22,578 nucleotides of DNA from an uncultured Veillonella sp. (GCF_900545205.1 NZ_UQYC01000026.1:1-22578), one strand, 5' to 3'. Numbered from the stretch's first letter, positions 1 to 9,570 are shown. The notes: generated by a model not told the origin, from the letters alone. A program made the numbers and translations.

Positions 1-1
1 C

Positions 2-2125
2 TGTTACACATGGCATAGGACAGTTTTCCTTCTTGCCAGTGCCCACAAAGCTTGCGATGGCACAATATTCAGAAATCATCATTTCCGTGTAACCATGTAC
101 CATTATCTCTAATGGCAATTTAGTAGATTTTTGCAAGTTAACAAGTTGTGCCAATGTTAACTCTAAGGATGGCGCTATGCTACTCATATTAAAGTCTTGC
201 CATACTTGTAATGCAGAGCCATTAAATATATTAAGACCTGTATCAGCCTCAATAGCACCTGTATACCCTAAATCACGAAGCCATAATAACGCTTGTGGCA
301 CATGAATAGAAATGCTATCTGGTTGAGCCTCAACTATAGCCTTAAGAGTATTCATGTACACCTCAACTTCATCGTCTTTTACGACGCGAGGCGTAGCAAA
401 TACACAAAGCACATTATGGTCTTTACAAAGGGTAGCTACCTTTTCGTAAATGCTGAGTTCATAAGGCTTGCGTTGTAAACGGTCACCGCCAAAGAGAATC
501 TTCTTAGCACCCCCTTCAATAGCAGCTTTCACAGCATCTAATTCATCAACGCGAGCACTCACCATAGGCTCTGTGTACTGAATCGTATCCTTAGCTACTA
601 GGGATGACATATCTTGAGGTTCTACCGCAAGTTCTGCCCAAGCAGTTTCATGATCTGTAATTAACAGAGTTTCTAAAGACTCCACTGCATCGCGACGCAA
701 TGCATTCAAAACACTAGCAGGCCACATATATGGACCTTCTGGAATAGACATAGAGGCTAGAGTAAACAATGTATTACCTAATCTACCCACTTGGTCTGTA
801 ACCTTCTCTAAACTAGTCGGTTTATTATTAGCATAAACTGGTTCAAACTCATTAGATACTGTCACAGTACGACCGTCGTTTAATACAAAGGTAAGATTTG
901 TACATGGCTGTTCTCGGTCTGTATTAATAGATAGATAACCATGTACTTCTAATTTAGCACTAAAGTCTTGTAAGCCCCGTTGCTTTTGAGATTTTGGCGT
1001 AGATGCCAAGAATACTTGTCCTGCCGCAAAGCCTTCATCAGGTTTACCTACAAAATGTTTTTCATTTACTAAGGACCAATTCTGATCAATTTGGTAGTAC
1101 GTAATACTACCAGAAGCTTGCATTACCTTTAAGAGTGAACCTTTTTCAATCGGTTCTGTTAGGTACAAATGAACTTGTCCCTTTTTGACCTCTGCTTTGC
1201 CGATCAATTTCCCTTGATTATTTGGAGCCACAACGGTCATCATGGATTTCCCTACATGGTCTGTTAAATAATCAGTAGAGAACCCACGATTAAATCCTGA
1301 TGCCAATGCATCGGCATCAGAAGCATCCATATGAGCTGTATCTAAAATATGGCGATAGGTCCCAATAACTTGACGCACATAGGAAACCTTTTTCATGCGT
1401 CCTTCTACTTTAAAGGACGTAACACCGGCTGCAACGAGTTCATTCATATGCTCACTATAGTTAAGATCCTTTGGACTTAACAGATAGGCTTCATGTTTTG
1501 GCAACAAGCTAGTGCCAGATGAATCTAATAACTCATAAGGCAAGCGGCAAGGTTGTGCGCAAGCACCACGGTTACCACTACGACCGCCGATGAAGGAACT
1601 CATTAAGCATTGACCAGAATAGCATACGCATAAGGCGCCGTGTACAAATACTTCGATTTCAGCTGTACAGTTTTTACATATATGTTCGATTTCAGCTAGG
1701 CTCAATTCACGAGCTAACACAACCCGGGTAAAGCCAAGGCTTTCATAAAAACGAACCGCATCTAGCGTTGCCGCCGTCATTTGTGTACTACCATGCAAAT
1801 GCAATTTCGGAGCTACGCGCTGCGCCAATTTTGCAACAGCTAAATCTTGAACGATGATGGCATCAACACCAATACGCTCTAAATCTTTTAAATATTCTTC
1901 AAGAGCAGATAATTCAGAATCGCCTATGAGAATATTTACCGTTACATATACAGACACATCTAGAATATGGGCCAAGCGAATAGCCTCAGCTAGTTCTTCA
2001 ATGCCAAAGTTTGCTGCATGAGCACGGGCATTAAATCCTTTACCACCAAGGTAAATCGCATCTGCTCCAGATTCTAACGCTGCTATAAAGTTTTCCATCG
2101 TACCGGCAGGAGCCAATAATTCCAT
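2..2125 (-). CDS. U32 family protein, RlhA-like (partial, C-terminus beyond window)
   Basis: About 708 residues are visible; the gene runs off the left edge without a stop. The N-terminus MELLAPAGTMENFIAALESG is the classic start of U32 proteins. Around residues 165-190 lies the core SGQCLMSSFIGGRSGNRG, followed by CAQPCRLPYEL, whose cysteines are conserved in U32 enzymes that bind an iron-sulfur cluster. The middle, roughly 390-510, is the position of DUF3656, and the last visible part carries a second motif, MVHGYTEMMISEYC, then C-x-M-P-C. This layout matches E. coli RlhA/YdcP (23S rRNA cytidine 2501 hydroxylation) and its longer Firmicute relatives. Older annotation calls these collagenase-like peptidases, but most characterised members modify RNA or quinones. 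An AAAGGA ribosome site lies about 7 bases before the ATG. The family is clear; the exact substrate is inferred. Confidence 0.85.
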   Translation of the reverse strand, partial: MELLAPAGTMENFIAALESGADAIYLGGKGFNARAHAANFGIEELAEAIRLAHILDVSVYVTVNILIGDSELSALEEYLKDLERIGVDAIIVQDLAVAKLAQRVAPKLHLHGSTQMTAATLDAVRFYESLGFTRVVLARELSLAEIEHICKNCTAEIEVFVHGALCVCYSGQCLMSSFIGGRSGNRGACAQPCRLPYELLDSSGTSLLPKHEAYLLSPKDLNYSEHMNELVAAGVTSFKVEGRMKKVSYVRQVIGTYRHILDTAHMDASDADALASGFNRGFSTDYLTDHVGKSMMTVVAPNNQGKLIGKAEVKKGQVHLYLTEPIEKGSLLKVMQASGSITYYQIDQNWSLVNEKHFVGKPDEGFAAGQVFLASTPKSQKQRGLQDFSAKLEVHGYLSINTDREQPCTNLTFVLNDGRTVTVSNEFEPVYANNKPTSLEKVTDQVGRLGNTLFTLASMSIPEGPYMWPASVLNALRRDAVESLETLLITDHETAWAELAVEPQDMSSLVAKDTIQYTEPMVSARVDELDAVKAAIEGGAKKILFGGDRLQRKPYELSIYEKVATLCKDHNVLCVFATPRVVKDDEVEVYMNTLKAIVEAQPDSISIHVPQALLWLRDLGYTGAIEADTGLNIFNGSALQVWQDFNMSSIAPSLELTLAQLVNLQKSTKLPLEIMVHGYTEMMISEYCAIASFVGTGKKENCPMPCVT

Positions 2126-2168
2126 GGATAATCCTTTCTACCTAACTAAAGGTATAACTATAGTACTA

Positions 2169-2196
2169 AAAGGGTTTACCATACGGTAAACCCTTT
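2169..2196 (-). terminator. Terminator after pheT
   Basis: A perfect 12-bp inverted repeat (AAAGGGTTTACC / GGTAAACCCTTT) with a four-base loop lies 18 bases past the pheT stop. On the minus strand it ends in TTTT. It separates pheST from the U32 gene; the T-run is short, so some readthrough into the U32 gene is possible. Confidence 0.75.
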
Positions 2197-2213
2197 CAAT
2201 ATACTGCTTACAA

Positions 2214-4658
2214 TTAACGTAATTTGCAGTTAATTTCTGCTAATGCATCGATAATAGCTTGAATATTACCATCAATATCCTCATCATTCAACGTACCTTC
2301 CATAGAACGGAATTGTAAGTTGTATGCAAGACTGCGGTAACCAGCTTCAATATGTTCACCTTCGTAAACGTCAAAGATAGATGCACTTTCTAAATATTCT
2401 CCACCATGCTCTTTGATGATAGATAAAATTTCGCCACTAGATACGGATACAGGTGCTACAATAGCAAGGTCACGGCTAGTACCTGGGAATTTACTGAAAG
2501 ATGTATAGCGGAATGCTGGAATCGTTAAGGATAATACTGCTTCCAAATCGATTTCAAACATGTATACTTTTCCTGGTAAATCAAAGTTTTTGCTCACTTG
2601 TGGATGTAATTCACCATATTGAGCAATCATTTTACCATCAACTACGTATTGAGCACTTACACCAGGGTGGAAGTAAGGTTCAGTGCCACGATTAATTTCA
2701 TAGCCTTTAACACCTAGTTCAGCCAACAACGCATCTACAATGCCTTTTACATCATAGAAATTTGTAGTGCGTTCTGCTTGATTCCAGCCAGCTTGGTTTG
2801 CTTTGCCCATCAAGATACCACAAGCCATAGGGCGTTCATGAGGTACCTCTGTCAAAGGCAATGCTTTTGGTTCATATACATTCGCTGTTTCAAACAACCA
2901 AAGATCCTTATTTTGTTGCGCAATATTGCGTTTCGCAGCTTCGATAACAGCTGGCACCAATGTAGTACGCATATAAGGAAATTCTTCGGAAATAGGATTC
3001 AAAATTGGAATGGCTGTATAACGGCTATCCCCTTCAGGAAGCATCATATTGGAAAGGCCATCTTTATGCATAAAGCTAAATGTAATGATTTGAGTCATAC
3101 CCAATTTAGCTAACGTATGTGTTACCTCTTTCGTAAGAGCTTTCTTAGGCGTCATACCACCAGAGGACAATACGGCTACAGGAATTGTAGGAGCGATATT
3201 ATCATAGTTATAAATACGAGCTACCTCTTCAGCGATATCAGGCATTACTGTTACGTCACCGCGCCATGTTGGAACGAGGGCAGATAATTGGTCCTCGTCT
3301 TCAGTTACAACGAATTCAAGAGCAGTCAAAATGCGAACCATTTCGTCTTTTTCGATATTTGTACCCAAGTAATCGTTGATTTGTTTTGCTGTGAAAGTAA
3401 CTGTATGTTGCTCTACAGGGTTCTTGTACAGATCGATAATGCCTACATCAACTTTACAGGATGGGCAAATTTGTTGCAACAACTGTGCTGCTCGGTCGAT
3501 AGCATAGGCAGTGTATTTATGGTTTACGCCACGTTCAAAACGTCCAGATGCTTCAGAACGCATACCAAGCGCTTTTGCAGTGCGGCGAATAGATGGTCCA
3601 TTAAACACAGCAGCTTCAAGCATAACAGTAGTCGTTTCATTTGTTACTTCGCTATCAAAGCCACCCATGATACCAGCTACACCTACTGGGCGTTCTGCAT
3701 CGGCAATAATAAGCATAGAGTCATTCAATTCACGTTCAGAACCATCAAGTGTAACAAGAACTTCACCATTTTTAGCGCGTCTTGCCACTAGTTGATGACC
3801 TTTTACATGGTCATAGTCATAGGCATGCATAGGTTGACCAAGTTCTAACATAACATAGTTTGTTACGTCTACTACATTATTAATAGGACGAATGCCGCTG
3901 TTACGCAAACGATTTTGCATCCACAATGGGGATGGTTCAACCTTTACATCTGTAACGATACGAGACATGAATCGCGTGCAAAGATCATCCGCTTCGATAG
4001 ATACAGATGCTTTGCCTTCAATGGATTCGCCATTTTCATTAACCATGATAACAGGGAATAACGCTTTTTGGTTTGTCATAATACCGAATTCACGGGATAA
4101 ACCAACCATGGAGAAGCAATCTGCTCGGTTAGCAGTCAATTCAAATTCATACACTGTATCATTTAAACCCAAAACGTCTTTTACATCAAGACCAATTGGT
4201 GTACCTTCAGGGAAGATATAAATACCTTGAGCTTCTTCTGGCAATACTAAATCACTGGAAATGCCAAATTCCGCAACGGAGCAGAACATGCCTTCAGAAA
4301 CTACGCCGCGCAATTTACCTTTTTTAATCTCTGTGCCATCAGCTAGGCGAGATTTATGGTACGCTACAGGCACGATTTGGCCTACTGCAACATTGGTAGC
4401 CGCTGTTACGATTTGTTTTGTAACAGGTTCACCTTCTTCTGTAAGGCATTCTACTTGGCATACTTGTAATTTATCTGCATCTGGATGCTTTGTAATCTCT
4501 ACAATTTTACCAGTATAAATTTTCTTAATGCCATTATCCATAGCAATGACATCTTCTACAGGAATACCAGCTTGTGTTAATTCATCGGCCAATTCTTGAG
4601 CAGGACGATTCATATCCACAGGCACGTATTCGTTCATCCACTGTAAACTTGCTTTCAT
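2214..4658 (-). CDS. pheT: Phenylalanine-tRNA ligase beta subunit
   Basis: This is the 814-residue beta subunit of the cytoplasmic alpha2-beta2 enzyme that charges tRNA-Phe. Length is normal for the bacterial family (about 800). Domains in order: an EMAP-type OB-fold tRNA-binding domain at about 40-155 (KIVEITKHPDADKLQVCQVE), the B3/B4 editing region opening with the conserved ELTANRADCFSMVGLSREFG at about 174-193, a B5 domain near 410-480, the catalytic-like core, and a C-terminal FDX-ACB anticodon-binding domain from about 720 (FSKFPGTSRDLAIV). It follows pheS by 9 bases, and its strong AGGAGG ribosome site overlaps the pheS stop codon, which points to translational coupling. Identification is secure. 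Confidence 0.98.
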   Translation of the reverse strand: MKASLQWMNEYVPVDMNRPAQELADELTQAGIPVEDVIAMDNGIKKIYTGKIVEITKHPDADKLQVCQVECLTEEGEPVTKQIVTAATNVAVGQIVPVAYHKSRLADGTEIKKGKLRGVVSEGMFCSVAEFGISSDLVLPEEAQGIYIFPEGTPIGLDVKDVLGLNDTVYEFELTANRADCFSMVGLSREFGIMTNQKALFPVIMVNENGESIEGKASVSIEADDLCTRFMSRIVTDVKVEPSPLWMQNRLRNSGIRPINNVVDVTNYVMLELGQPMHAYDYDHVKGHQLVARRAKNGEVLVTLDGSERELNDSMLIIADAERPVGVAGIMGGFDSEVTNETTTVMLEAAVFNGPSIRRTAKALGMRSEASGRFERGVNHKYTAYAIDRAAQLLQQICPSCKVDVGIIDLYKNPVEQHTVTFTAKQINDYLGTNIEKDEMVRILTALEFVVTEDEDQLSALVPTWRGDVTVMPDIAEEVARIYNYDNIAPTIPVAVLSSGGMTPKKALTKEVTHTLAKLGMTQIITFSFMHKDGLSNMMLPEGDSRYTAIPILNPISEEFPYMRTTLVPAVIEAAKRNIAQQNKDLWLFETANVYEPKALPLTEVPHERPMACGILMGKANQAGWNQAERTTNFYDVKGIVDALLAELGVKGYEINRGTEPYFHPGVSAQYVVDGKMIAQYGELHPQVSKNFDLPGKVYMFEIDLEAVLSLTIPAFRYTSFSKFPGTSRDLAIVAPVSVSSGEILSIIKEHGGEYLESASIFDVYEGEHIEAGYRSLAYNLQFRSMEGTLNDEDIDGNIQAIIDALAEINCKLR

Positions 4659-4667
4659 GAGTTCCTC

Positions 4668-5690
4668 CTAAAATTGTTCCAAGAATCGTACATCATCTTC
4701 AAAGAATAGACGTAAATCGTTAATGCCGTATAAAAGCATAGCAATACGTTCTACGCCCATGCCAAAGGCAAAGCCTTTAACCTTTTCAGGATCGTACCCA
4801 TTAATGCGCAATACATCTGGATGAACCATACCGCAGCCCAAAATTTCAAGCCAACCTGTATGAGAGCATACACGGCAACCTTCACCACCACACATTACAC
4901 AGGAAATGTCTACCTCTGCAGATGGTTCTGTGAATGGGAAGAAGCTTGTACGGAAACGTACCTTTGTTTCATCACCATACATATGACGTAAGAAGGACTC
5001 TAATGTACCTTTCAAATCAGCAAATGTAATATGTTCGTCGATGATGAGACCTTCCACTTGATGGAATACTGGGGAGTGAGTCGCATCATAGTCCCAACGG
5101 TAAACCTTACCAGGCGCAATCATACGGATTGGGCTATTAGGTTCATGACGTTGCATTGTACGAGCTTGAACTGGAGATGTATGGGTACGTAATAAGAAGT
5201 TTTCTGTAATATAGAAGGAATCTTGCATATCACGTGCAGGATGATCTTTAGGCAAGTTTAAGCATTCAAAGTTGTAGTAATCTTGCTCAACCTCAGGGCC
5301 TTCTTCAACGGTATAACCCATTTTCATAAAGAAGTCTTCAATCATTTCATTAACCTTTGTTAATGGATGAATATGACCCGTTTTTTGTGCACGACCTGGC
5401 AATGTAATATCGATGCGCTCTTGTTCTAAACGAGCATTCAACTCTTCTGTTTCCATACGAGTTTTTACTGCCTCAAGTTCAGCCTCTAATGCTTCACGAA
5501 CCGCATTAACAAGAGCACCAGCCTTAGGGCGTTCTTCAGGAGATAATTTACCAAGACCTTTTAGTAATGCTGTTACCTCACCTTTTTTACCTAGATATTT
5601 TACACGTATATCTTGCAACGCTTGTTGATCAGCAGCGCCTTTGATGGCCTCAAGGGCTTCTGCCTTAAGACGTTGTAATTCTTGTTCCAT
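4668..5690 (-). CDS. pheS: Phenylalanine-tRNA ligase alpha subunit
   Basis: The 340-residue alpha subunit carries the class II aminoacylation site. An N-terminal coiled-coil arm (about 1-85) is followed by the catalytic domain: HPLTKVNEMIEDFF near 105, the motif 2 region around YRWDYDATHSPVFHQVEGL (about 200-217), a Cys-rich loop CVMCGGEGCRVCSHTG, and motif 3 GFAFGMGVERIAMLLYGI near 305-323. An AGGAGG site precedes the ATG by 8 bases. Only 36 bases separate it from the upstream thioesterase, so the two may be cotranscribed. There is no room for a T-box leader directly upstream, although such leaders are common on Firmicute pheST operons. Confidence 0.98.
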   Translation of the reverse strand: MEQELQRLKAEALEAIKGAADQQALQDIRVKYLGKKGEVTALLKGLGKLSPEERPKAGALVNAVREALEAELEAVKTRMETEELNARLEQERIDITLPGRAQKTGHIHPLTKVNEMIEDFFMKMGYTVEEGPEVEQDYYNFECLNLPKDHPARDMQDSFYITENFLLRTHTSPVQARTMQRHEPNSPIRMIAPGKVYRWDYDATHSPVFHQVEGLIIDEHITFADLKGTLESFLRHMYGDETKVRFRTSFFPFTEPSAEVDISCVMCGGEGCRVCSHTGWLEILGCGMVHPDVLRINGYDPEKVKGFAFGMGVERIAMLLYGINDLRLFFEDDVRFLEQF

Positions 5691-5726
5691 TAAAGCATCC
5701 TCCTATATTTAAAAGTCTAAACTATA

Positions 5727-6191
5727 TTATACCAAATCAGGGTTGTCTTCTTCAATAAAACGCCATGGTAATTCAGGTAATGGCTTCTCTTCTAGTACAA
5801 AAAATGTACCTCGTGCTAAATGAACTAGTTCACCTAATTCATTGTAAATACGAGCTGTCGCAACCATAGTAGTTTTACCACTGTGCTCTACATTAGCTAC
5901 GCCACGCAATATCGTACCGCCTTTAACAGCTTTCACATAGTTACCATTAAGATCAATGGTGCTCACAGATTTACCCAATGTAAAGCAAGCCGTTCCCATC
6001 ACACTATCTGCTAAGCCAATACAAACAGCGCCATGCAAATCCCCTCTAAAATTGCAGTACTCTGTTTCATTAGTTTGCAAGGTCATTTCCGCATGACCTG
6101 GTTCAACCGCTGTAATCTCAGAATCTTTTACCCACGAAAATGGATTCTGATCTCGTAATTCGTTGAAATATTCTAACAATGTTGTAGCCAT
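5727..6191 (-). CDS. PaaI-type hotdog-fold thioesterase
   Basis: This is a 154-residue single-domain hotdog protein, probably an acyl-CoA thioesterase; the natural acyl group is unknown. The diagnostic segment is GDLHGAVCIGLADSVMGTA at about 49-67, where the HGA turn and following helix form the active-site region of the PaaI/4HBT family. A later strand, LRGVANVEHSGKTTMVATAR, is also typical. I place the start at the second Met (MATTLLEYF), because GGAGA sits about 7 bases before it. The upstream in-frame ATG at 6203, which would add four residues, has no ribosome site. It precedes pheS in the same direction; no functional link is evident. Confidence 0.85.
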   Translation of the reverse strand: MATTLLEYFNELRDQNPFSWVKDSEITAVEPGHAEMTLQTNETEYCNFRGDLHGAVCIGLADSVMGTACFTLGKSVSTIDLNGNYVKAVKGGTILRGVANVEHSGKTTMVATARIYNELGELVHLARGTFFVLEEKPLPELPWRFIEEDNPDLV

Positions 6192-6203
6192 AAGGTTCTC
6201 CAT

Positions 6204-6306
6204 TCTATATACACACCCATAGATTAACCAATCTAAATACTAAGTCTATTACATTACCTGTATGAAAATCTCTATAGTTATATACCAAAATTCAATACAA
6301 ACATAT
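6204..6306 (-). promoter_or_regulatory. Intergenic leader before the thioesterase-pheST unit
   Basis: This AT-rich gap must hold the promoter for the thioesterase and probably pheST. On the minus strand a weak candidate is TTGTAT, an 18-base spacer, then TATAGA (the latter at about 6270-6275). I see no T-box elements or other riboswitch-like structure. The promoter call is tentative. Confidence 0.3.
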
Positions 6307-6353
6307 AAAAATGGTGCGTTACATCATACATATTGTATCATGCAACGCACCAT
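6307..6353 (-). terminator. Terminator of the MacAB-like export operon
   Basis: A long hairpin has outer arms ATGGTGCGTT and AACGCACCAT, each 10 bp and perfect. An imperfect inner stem continues from TACATCATACA to TGTATCATGCA. On the minus strand it is followed by TTTTTATA. It lies about 60 bases past the stop of the export permease and separates that operon from the thioesterase unit. Confidence 0.85.
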
Positions 6354-6415
6354 ATGCGAATAACTCTATCTAATTATGTAGTATGTTCTTAATAAAACAC
6401 ATTTACAATTTTAGA

Positions 6416-7627
6416 TTATTCATAATGTAATGCATCAATTGGATTGAGCTTAGCTGCCTTACGGGCAGGATAAATACCAAAGATCAAACCTATTGCCATA
6501 GAGAAGGCAAAGGACATTACAATCGTCGGTATAGATATAACCGTACTCATACCCGAAGCCATGCCAATCAGCTTAGATGAGCCTATGCCGAGTATAATCC
6601 CTATTATTCCCCCCATCAAACTGATAACAACAGCTTCGATAAGGAATTGTGTAACGATAACACTATAAGTAGCGCCCAGTGCTTTACGTACCCCAATCTC
6701 TCTTGTCCGTTCAGTTACGGATACGAGCATAATATTCATAATGCCAATACCACCAACTACAAGGGAAATGGCCGCTACAGCACCAAGGAATAATGTTAAC
6801 GTACCTGTTGTTTCCTCCATAGTTTCCATGATGGAGTTCATGTTTTGGATATTGAAATCATCGAGGTTTGTATCTTTAATACCATGTCGTACACGCAATA
6901 GGTTTTCAATATCGGATTGTAAACGATCGATACCACTTTCATCCTTACCTACCACGTAGATCATACGGAGATAATCAACACCTTCTACCCGTTCCATAGC
7001 TGTAGTATATGGAATAATTACCATATCATCTTGGTCATTACCCATCGCACCGCTGCCCTTACTATTAAGAACACCAATGATACGGAACGGAATATTTTTG
7101 ACACGAATTTCAGCACCTACTGGATCTTCATCACCAAATAGATTCTTCACAACTGTTTTACCTACGACTGCAACGCGTTCACGATTCTGCACATTCTTTT
7201 CAGACAAGAATCGACCGGATTTCATAGACCAATTGTTTACATCTAAATAGTTATAGCTAACACCAGATACTGAAGTAGTCCAGTTCTTATTTTGATAAAT
7301 CACTACATACGAGCCATTTGTCATGGGACTAGCTGCTTTAACACCATCTAACTTTGAAATAGCTTCATAGTCAGAAACCTTTAAAGACTTCATAGATCCT
7401 GCAGAAGGACGAACCCCCGGTGTACGTGGTGCACCAGGCATAACCATTAATAGATTAGAACCTAAGCTAGAAATAGAATTCTGGATATCTTGCTTTACAC
7501 CATTACCAATAGATACTAAAGCAATTACGGCAGCTACACCGATAATAATGCCTAACATGGTTAAAATGGATCGCATTTTATTAGCAATGAGGGATGCCCA
7601 TGCCATTAAGAAACTCTCTTTATACAT
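6416..7627 (-). CDS. MacB-type ABC transporter permease
   Basis: The 403-residue inner-membrane permease has one N-terminal membrane segment (about 17-40, MRSILTMLGIIIGVAAVIAL), a large extracytoplasmic MacB_PCD domain to about residue 275, and a C-terminal FtsX domain with three membrane segments. The signature MLVSVTERTREIGVRKALGA at about 301-320 is diagnostic of the MacB/FtsX family. It ends RKAAKLNPIDALHYE, the usual family terminus. Unlike E. coli MacB, its ATPase is a separate protein encoded just upstream with an 8-base overlap. A GGAGGTG site precedes the ATG. It should form the channel of a tripartite or mechanotransmission exporter; the substrate (antibiotic, peptide or lipid) is unknown. 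Confidence 0.93.
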   Translation of the reverse strand: MYKESFLMAWASLIANKMRSILTMLGIIIGVAAVIALVSIGNGVKQDIQNSISSLGSNLLMVMPGAPRTPGVRPSAGSMKSLKVSDYEAISKLDGVKAASPMTNGSYVVIYQNKNWTTSVSGVSYNYLDVNNWSMKSGRFLSEKNVQNRERVAVVGKTVVKNLFGDEDPVGAEIRVKNIPFRIIGVLNSKGSGAMGNDQDDMVIIPYTTAMERVEGVDYLRMIYVVGKDESGIDRLQSDIENLLRVRHGIKDTNLDDFNIQNMNSIMETMEETTGTLTLFLGAVAAISLVVGGIGIMNIMLVSVTERTREIGVRKALGATYSVIVTQFLIEAVVISLMGGIIGIILGIGSSKLIGMASGMSTVISIPTIVMSFAFSMAIGLIFGIYPARKAAKLNPIDALHYE

Positions 7628-8342
7628 GTGGCACCTCCTGTACAGGCGTCATATTAAGATTTTGGGAATCCTCTACAATTAAACCATCACGCAATACTAC
7701 ATTGCGACTTGCATAGGTTGCAATTTCCGGTTCATGAGTAACAAGGATTATAGTTCGCCCTTCATCGTAAAGGCCTCTAAAAATATTCATAACATCGATA
7801 GTCGACTTGGAGTCAAGGTTACCTGTCGGTTCATCGGCCATGATGATAGCAGGATTATTAGCCAGTGCACGAGCAATAGCAACACGTTGACGTTGACCAC
7901 CAGACAACTCAGATGGCAAGTGATCCATACGCTCACCAAGACCAACGGAAGATAATAGTGCCGCAGCTCGTTCATTACGCGATTTTTTATCCATCCCTGC
8001 ATAAATCATAGGGAGCGCTACATTTTCTAAGGCTGTTAATTTTGTTAATAAGTTAAAACTTTGGAATACAAAGCCTATTTGTTTATTTCGTACAAAGGCC
8101 AATTCATCATCGGATAAGGTAGCTACCTCATCGCCATTAAGGCGGTATGAACCTGTCGTTGGTCTGTCTAAACAGCCAAGAATGTTCATAAAGGTAGACT
8201 TACCAGAACCAGAAGGACCCATAATAGATACGAATTCGCCTTTATTGACCTGTAAATCGATACCATGCAAAACAGGCACCGATAATTTACCATTTACATA
8301 GGTCTTCGTAATCCCTTGTATATCGATTACTGCTTGATTCAT
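7620..8342 (-). CDS. MacB-type ABC transporter ATP-binding protein
   Basis: This 240-residue nucleotide-binding subunit belongs to the LolD/MacB class. Numbering from the ATG, Walker A GPSGSGKST is at about 42-50, the Q-loop near 94, the signature LSGGQRQRVAIARAL begins near 146, Walker B IIMADEPT is near 166, and the switch His in VTHEPE is near 203; all are intact. A GTG two codons upstream (8348) is possible, but the ATG at 8342 has the better-placed AGGTGA. It lies between adaptor and permease and should energise the permease. Confidence 0.95.
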   Translation of the reverse strand: MNQAVIDIQGITKTYVNGKLSVPVLHGIDLQVNKGEFVSIMGPSGSGKSTFMNILGCLDRPTTGSYRLNGDEVATLSDDELAFVRNKQIGFVFQSFNLLTKLTALENVALPMIYAGMDKKSRNERAAALLSSVGLGERMDHLPSELSGGQRQRVAIARALANNPAIIMADEPTGNLDSKSTIDVMNIFRGLYDEGRTIILVTHEPEIATYASRNVVLRDGLIVEDSQNLNMTPVQEVPHV

Positions 8343-8354
8343 ATTCACCTACTA

Positions 8355-9437
8355 TTAGAATGGTCCACGGCTATTATTCTTAGGTGCCGTTACATCACCA
8401 CTTACGATGATTTCATCACCTTCAGATAAACCTTTTAAAATTTGTACGTTAGTATCCCCAGTTACACCTGTAGAAACAGCTGTACGTACTGGTTGACCAT
8501 CTTTAATAACATATACGTATTCACCTTGCTTATCTGTACGCACAGCAGTAAGCGGTACTACCAATGTGTTTTTAATATCTTCACCAAAGATGGTTGCACG
8601 AGCCGTCATAGATGGTAAGAAGTTGTTGGAAATATTTTCAGGAATTTGAACTTTTACAGTATAGTACACAACACTGTTGCTTGTAGCACCCATGTTACCT
8701 TTTGTACCTTTTGCGATTTCAGATACGTAGCCTGTGAAAGTTTCACCCGGTTTAGAGTCTACAGTAAATTCTACTTTAGCACCTTGTTTGATACTACCAA
8801 TATCGGTTTCATCTACTGTTAAGTAAATTTCTAAGTTACTTAAATCTGCGATAGTAGCGATAATCATTTGTGTAGAAATACCGGTACTGATAGTTTGACC
8901 AGCTTTCAATGGAGTGCCTATAACAGTGCCAGACATTGGTGCTGTAATTGTAGCATCGCTTAAATCTGCTGCTGCGCGGTCATACGTAGATTTTGCACGT
9001 TCATAAGATGTTACAGAATCATCATAGGTTTGTTGAGCGATAGCATTTTGGTCTGCTAATGCTTTATAACGATTCATATCAAGTTCTGCCTTAGCTAATG
9101 CAGCCCGTGCATCATCTGCAGAGGCTTGTAATTGACGTGTATCAATATAAGCGATAACTTGACCAGCCGTAACTTGATCATTCTCTTTTACTAAAACTTT
9201 TTCAAGCTTACCAGCCACATTCGTAGAAACGTCTACATAATTTACAGGGTTAATAGTACCAGTTGCGCTAATACTAGTTTTTACATCACCCTTTTCTACC
9301 TTACCAGTAGTATATAAGTTTTGTGTTTGCTTAGAACCTTCGCTATGCATGTAGTAGTATGTACCACCACCAAGAACACAAAGAACAACAGCACCTGCAA
9401 TAATGCGCTTACGATGCTTTTGCAAAAATTCTTTCAT
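8355..9437 (-). CDS. MacA/HlyD-type periplasmic adaptor protein
   Basis: This 360-residue membrane fusion protein has a short cytoplasmic N-terminus, one membrane anchor at about 10-27 (RIIAGAVVLCVLGGGTYYYM), a barrel-sandwich lipoyl half-motif at about 60-105 (VAGKLEKVLVKENDQVTAGQ), an alpha-hairpin at about 105-165, the returning lipoyl half ATITAPMSGTVIGTPLKAGQ, then beta-barrel and membrane-proximal domains. Adaptors of this type link an inner-membrane transporter to a TolC-like outer-membrane channel, so the gene implies an outer membrane. No TolC homologue is present in the window. An AAGGAGAT site lies 5 bases before the ATG, and it is the first gene of the three-gene operon. Confidence 0.93.
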   Translation of the reverse strand: MKEFLQKHRKRIIAGAVVLCVLGGGTYYYMHSEGSKQTQNLYTTGKVEKGDVKTSISATGTINPVNYVDVSTNVAGKLEKVLVKENDQVTAGQVIAYIDTRQLQASADDARAALAKAELDMNRYKALADQNAIAQQTYDDSVTSYERAKSTYDRAAADLSDATITAPMSGTVIGTPLKAGQTISTGISTQMIIATIADLSNLEIYLTVDETDIGSIKQGAKVEFTVDSKPGETFTGYVSEIAKGTKGNMGATSNSVVYYTVKVQIPENISNNFLPSMTARATIFGEDIKNTLVVPLTAVRTDKQGEYVYVIKDGQPVRTAVSTGVTGDTNVQILKGLSEGDEIIVSGDVTAPKNNSRGPF

Positions 9438-9492
9438 TATAATCTCCTTATATTAAAATGAAGATATTGGCACAACATGTATCGTTCCTAAC

Positions 9493-9507
9493 AATACTAT
9501 TAGTATT
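9493..9507. promoter_or_regulatory. 15-bp palindrome at the export-operon transcription start (operator candidate)
   Basis: AATACTA-T-TAGTATT is a perfect palindrome that begins 5 bases past the -10 box and so should overlap the transcription start. This position fits a repressor operator. No regulator gene is next to the operon, so the binding protein is unknown. Confidence 0.45.
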
Positions 9508-9512
9508 TTTAA

Positions 9513-9541
9513 ATTATACAGTACCAATTACTTTTATGCAA
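9513..9541 (-). promoter_or_regulatory. Sigma-70-type promoter of the export operon
   Basis: On the minus strand TTGCAT (9541-9536) is followed by exactly 17 bases and a perfect TATAAT (9518-9513). It lies about 75 bases before the adaptor start codon and is the best promoter in the window. Confidence 0.75.
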
Positions 9542-9570
9542 TATAATTTCATTAATGAATAATTGATGAT

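Noticed and set aside
2501..4518. Plus-strand open frames opposite pheT
   Set aside because: They are antisense shadows of a conserved gene, without ribosome sites or family motifs.
5691..6306. T-box leader for pheST or the thioesterase
   Set aside because: Only 36 bases precede pheS. The larger gap before the thioesterase has no specifier stem, T-box sequence or antiterminator; its one long hairpin sits at the far end and fits the terminator of the export operon.
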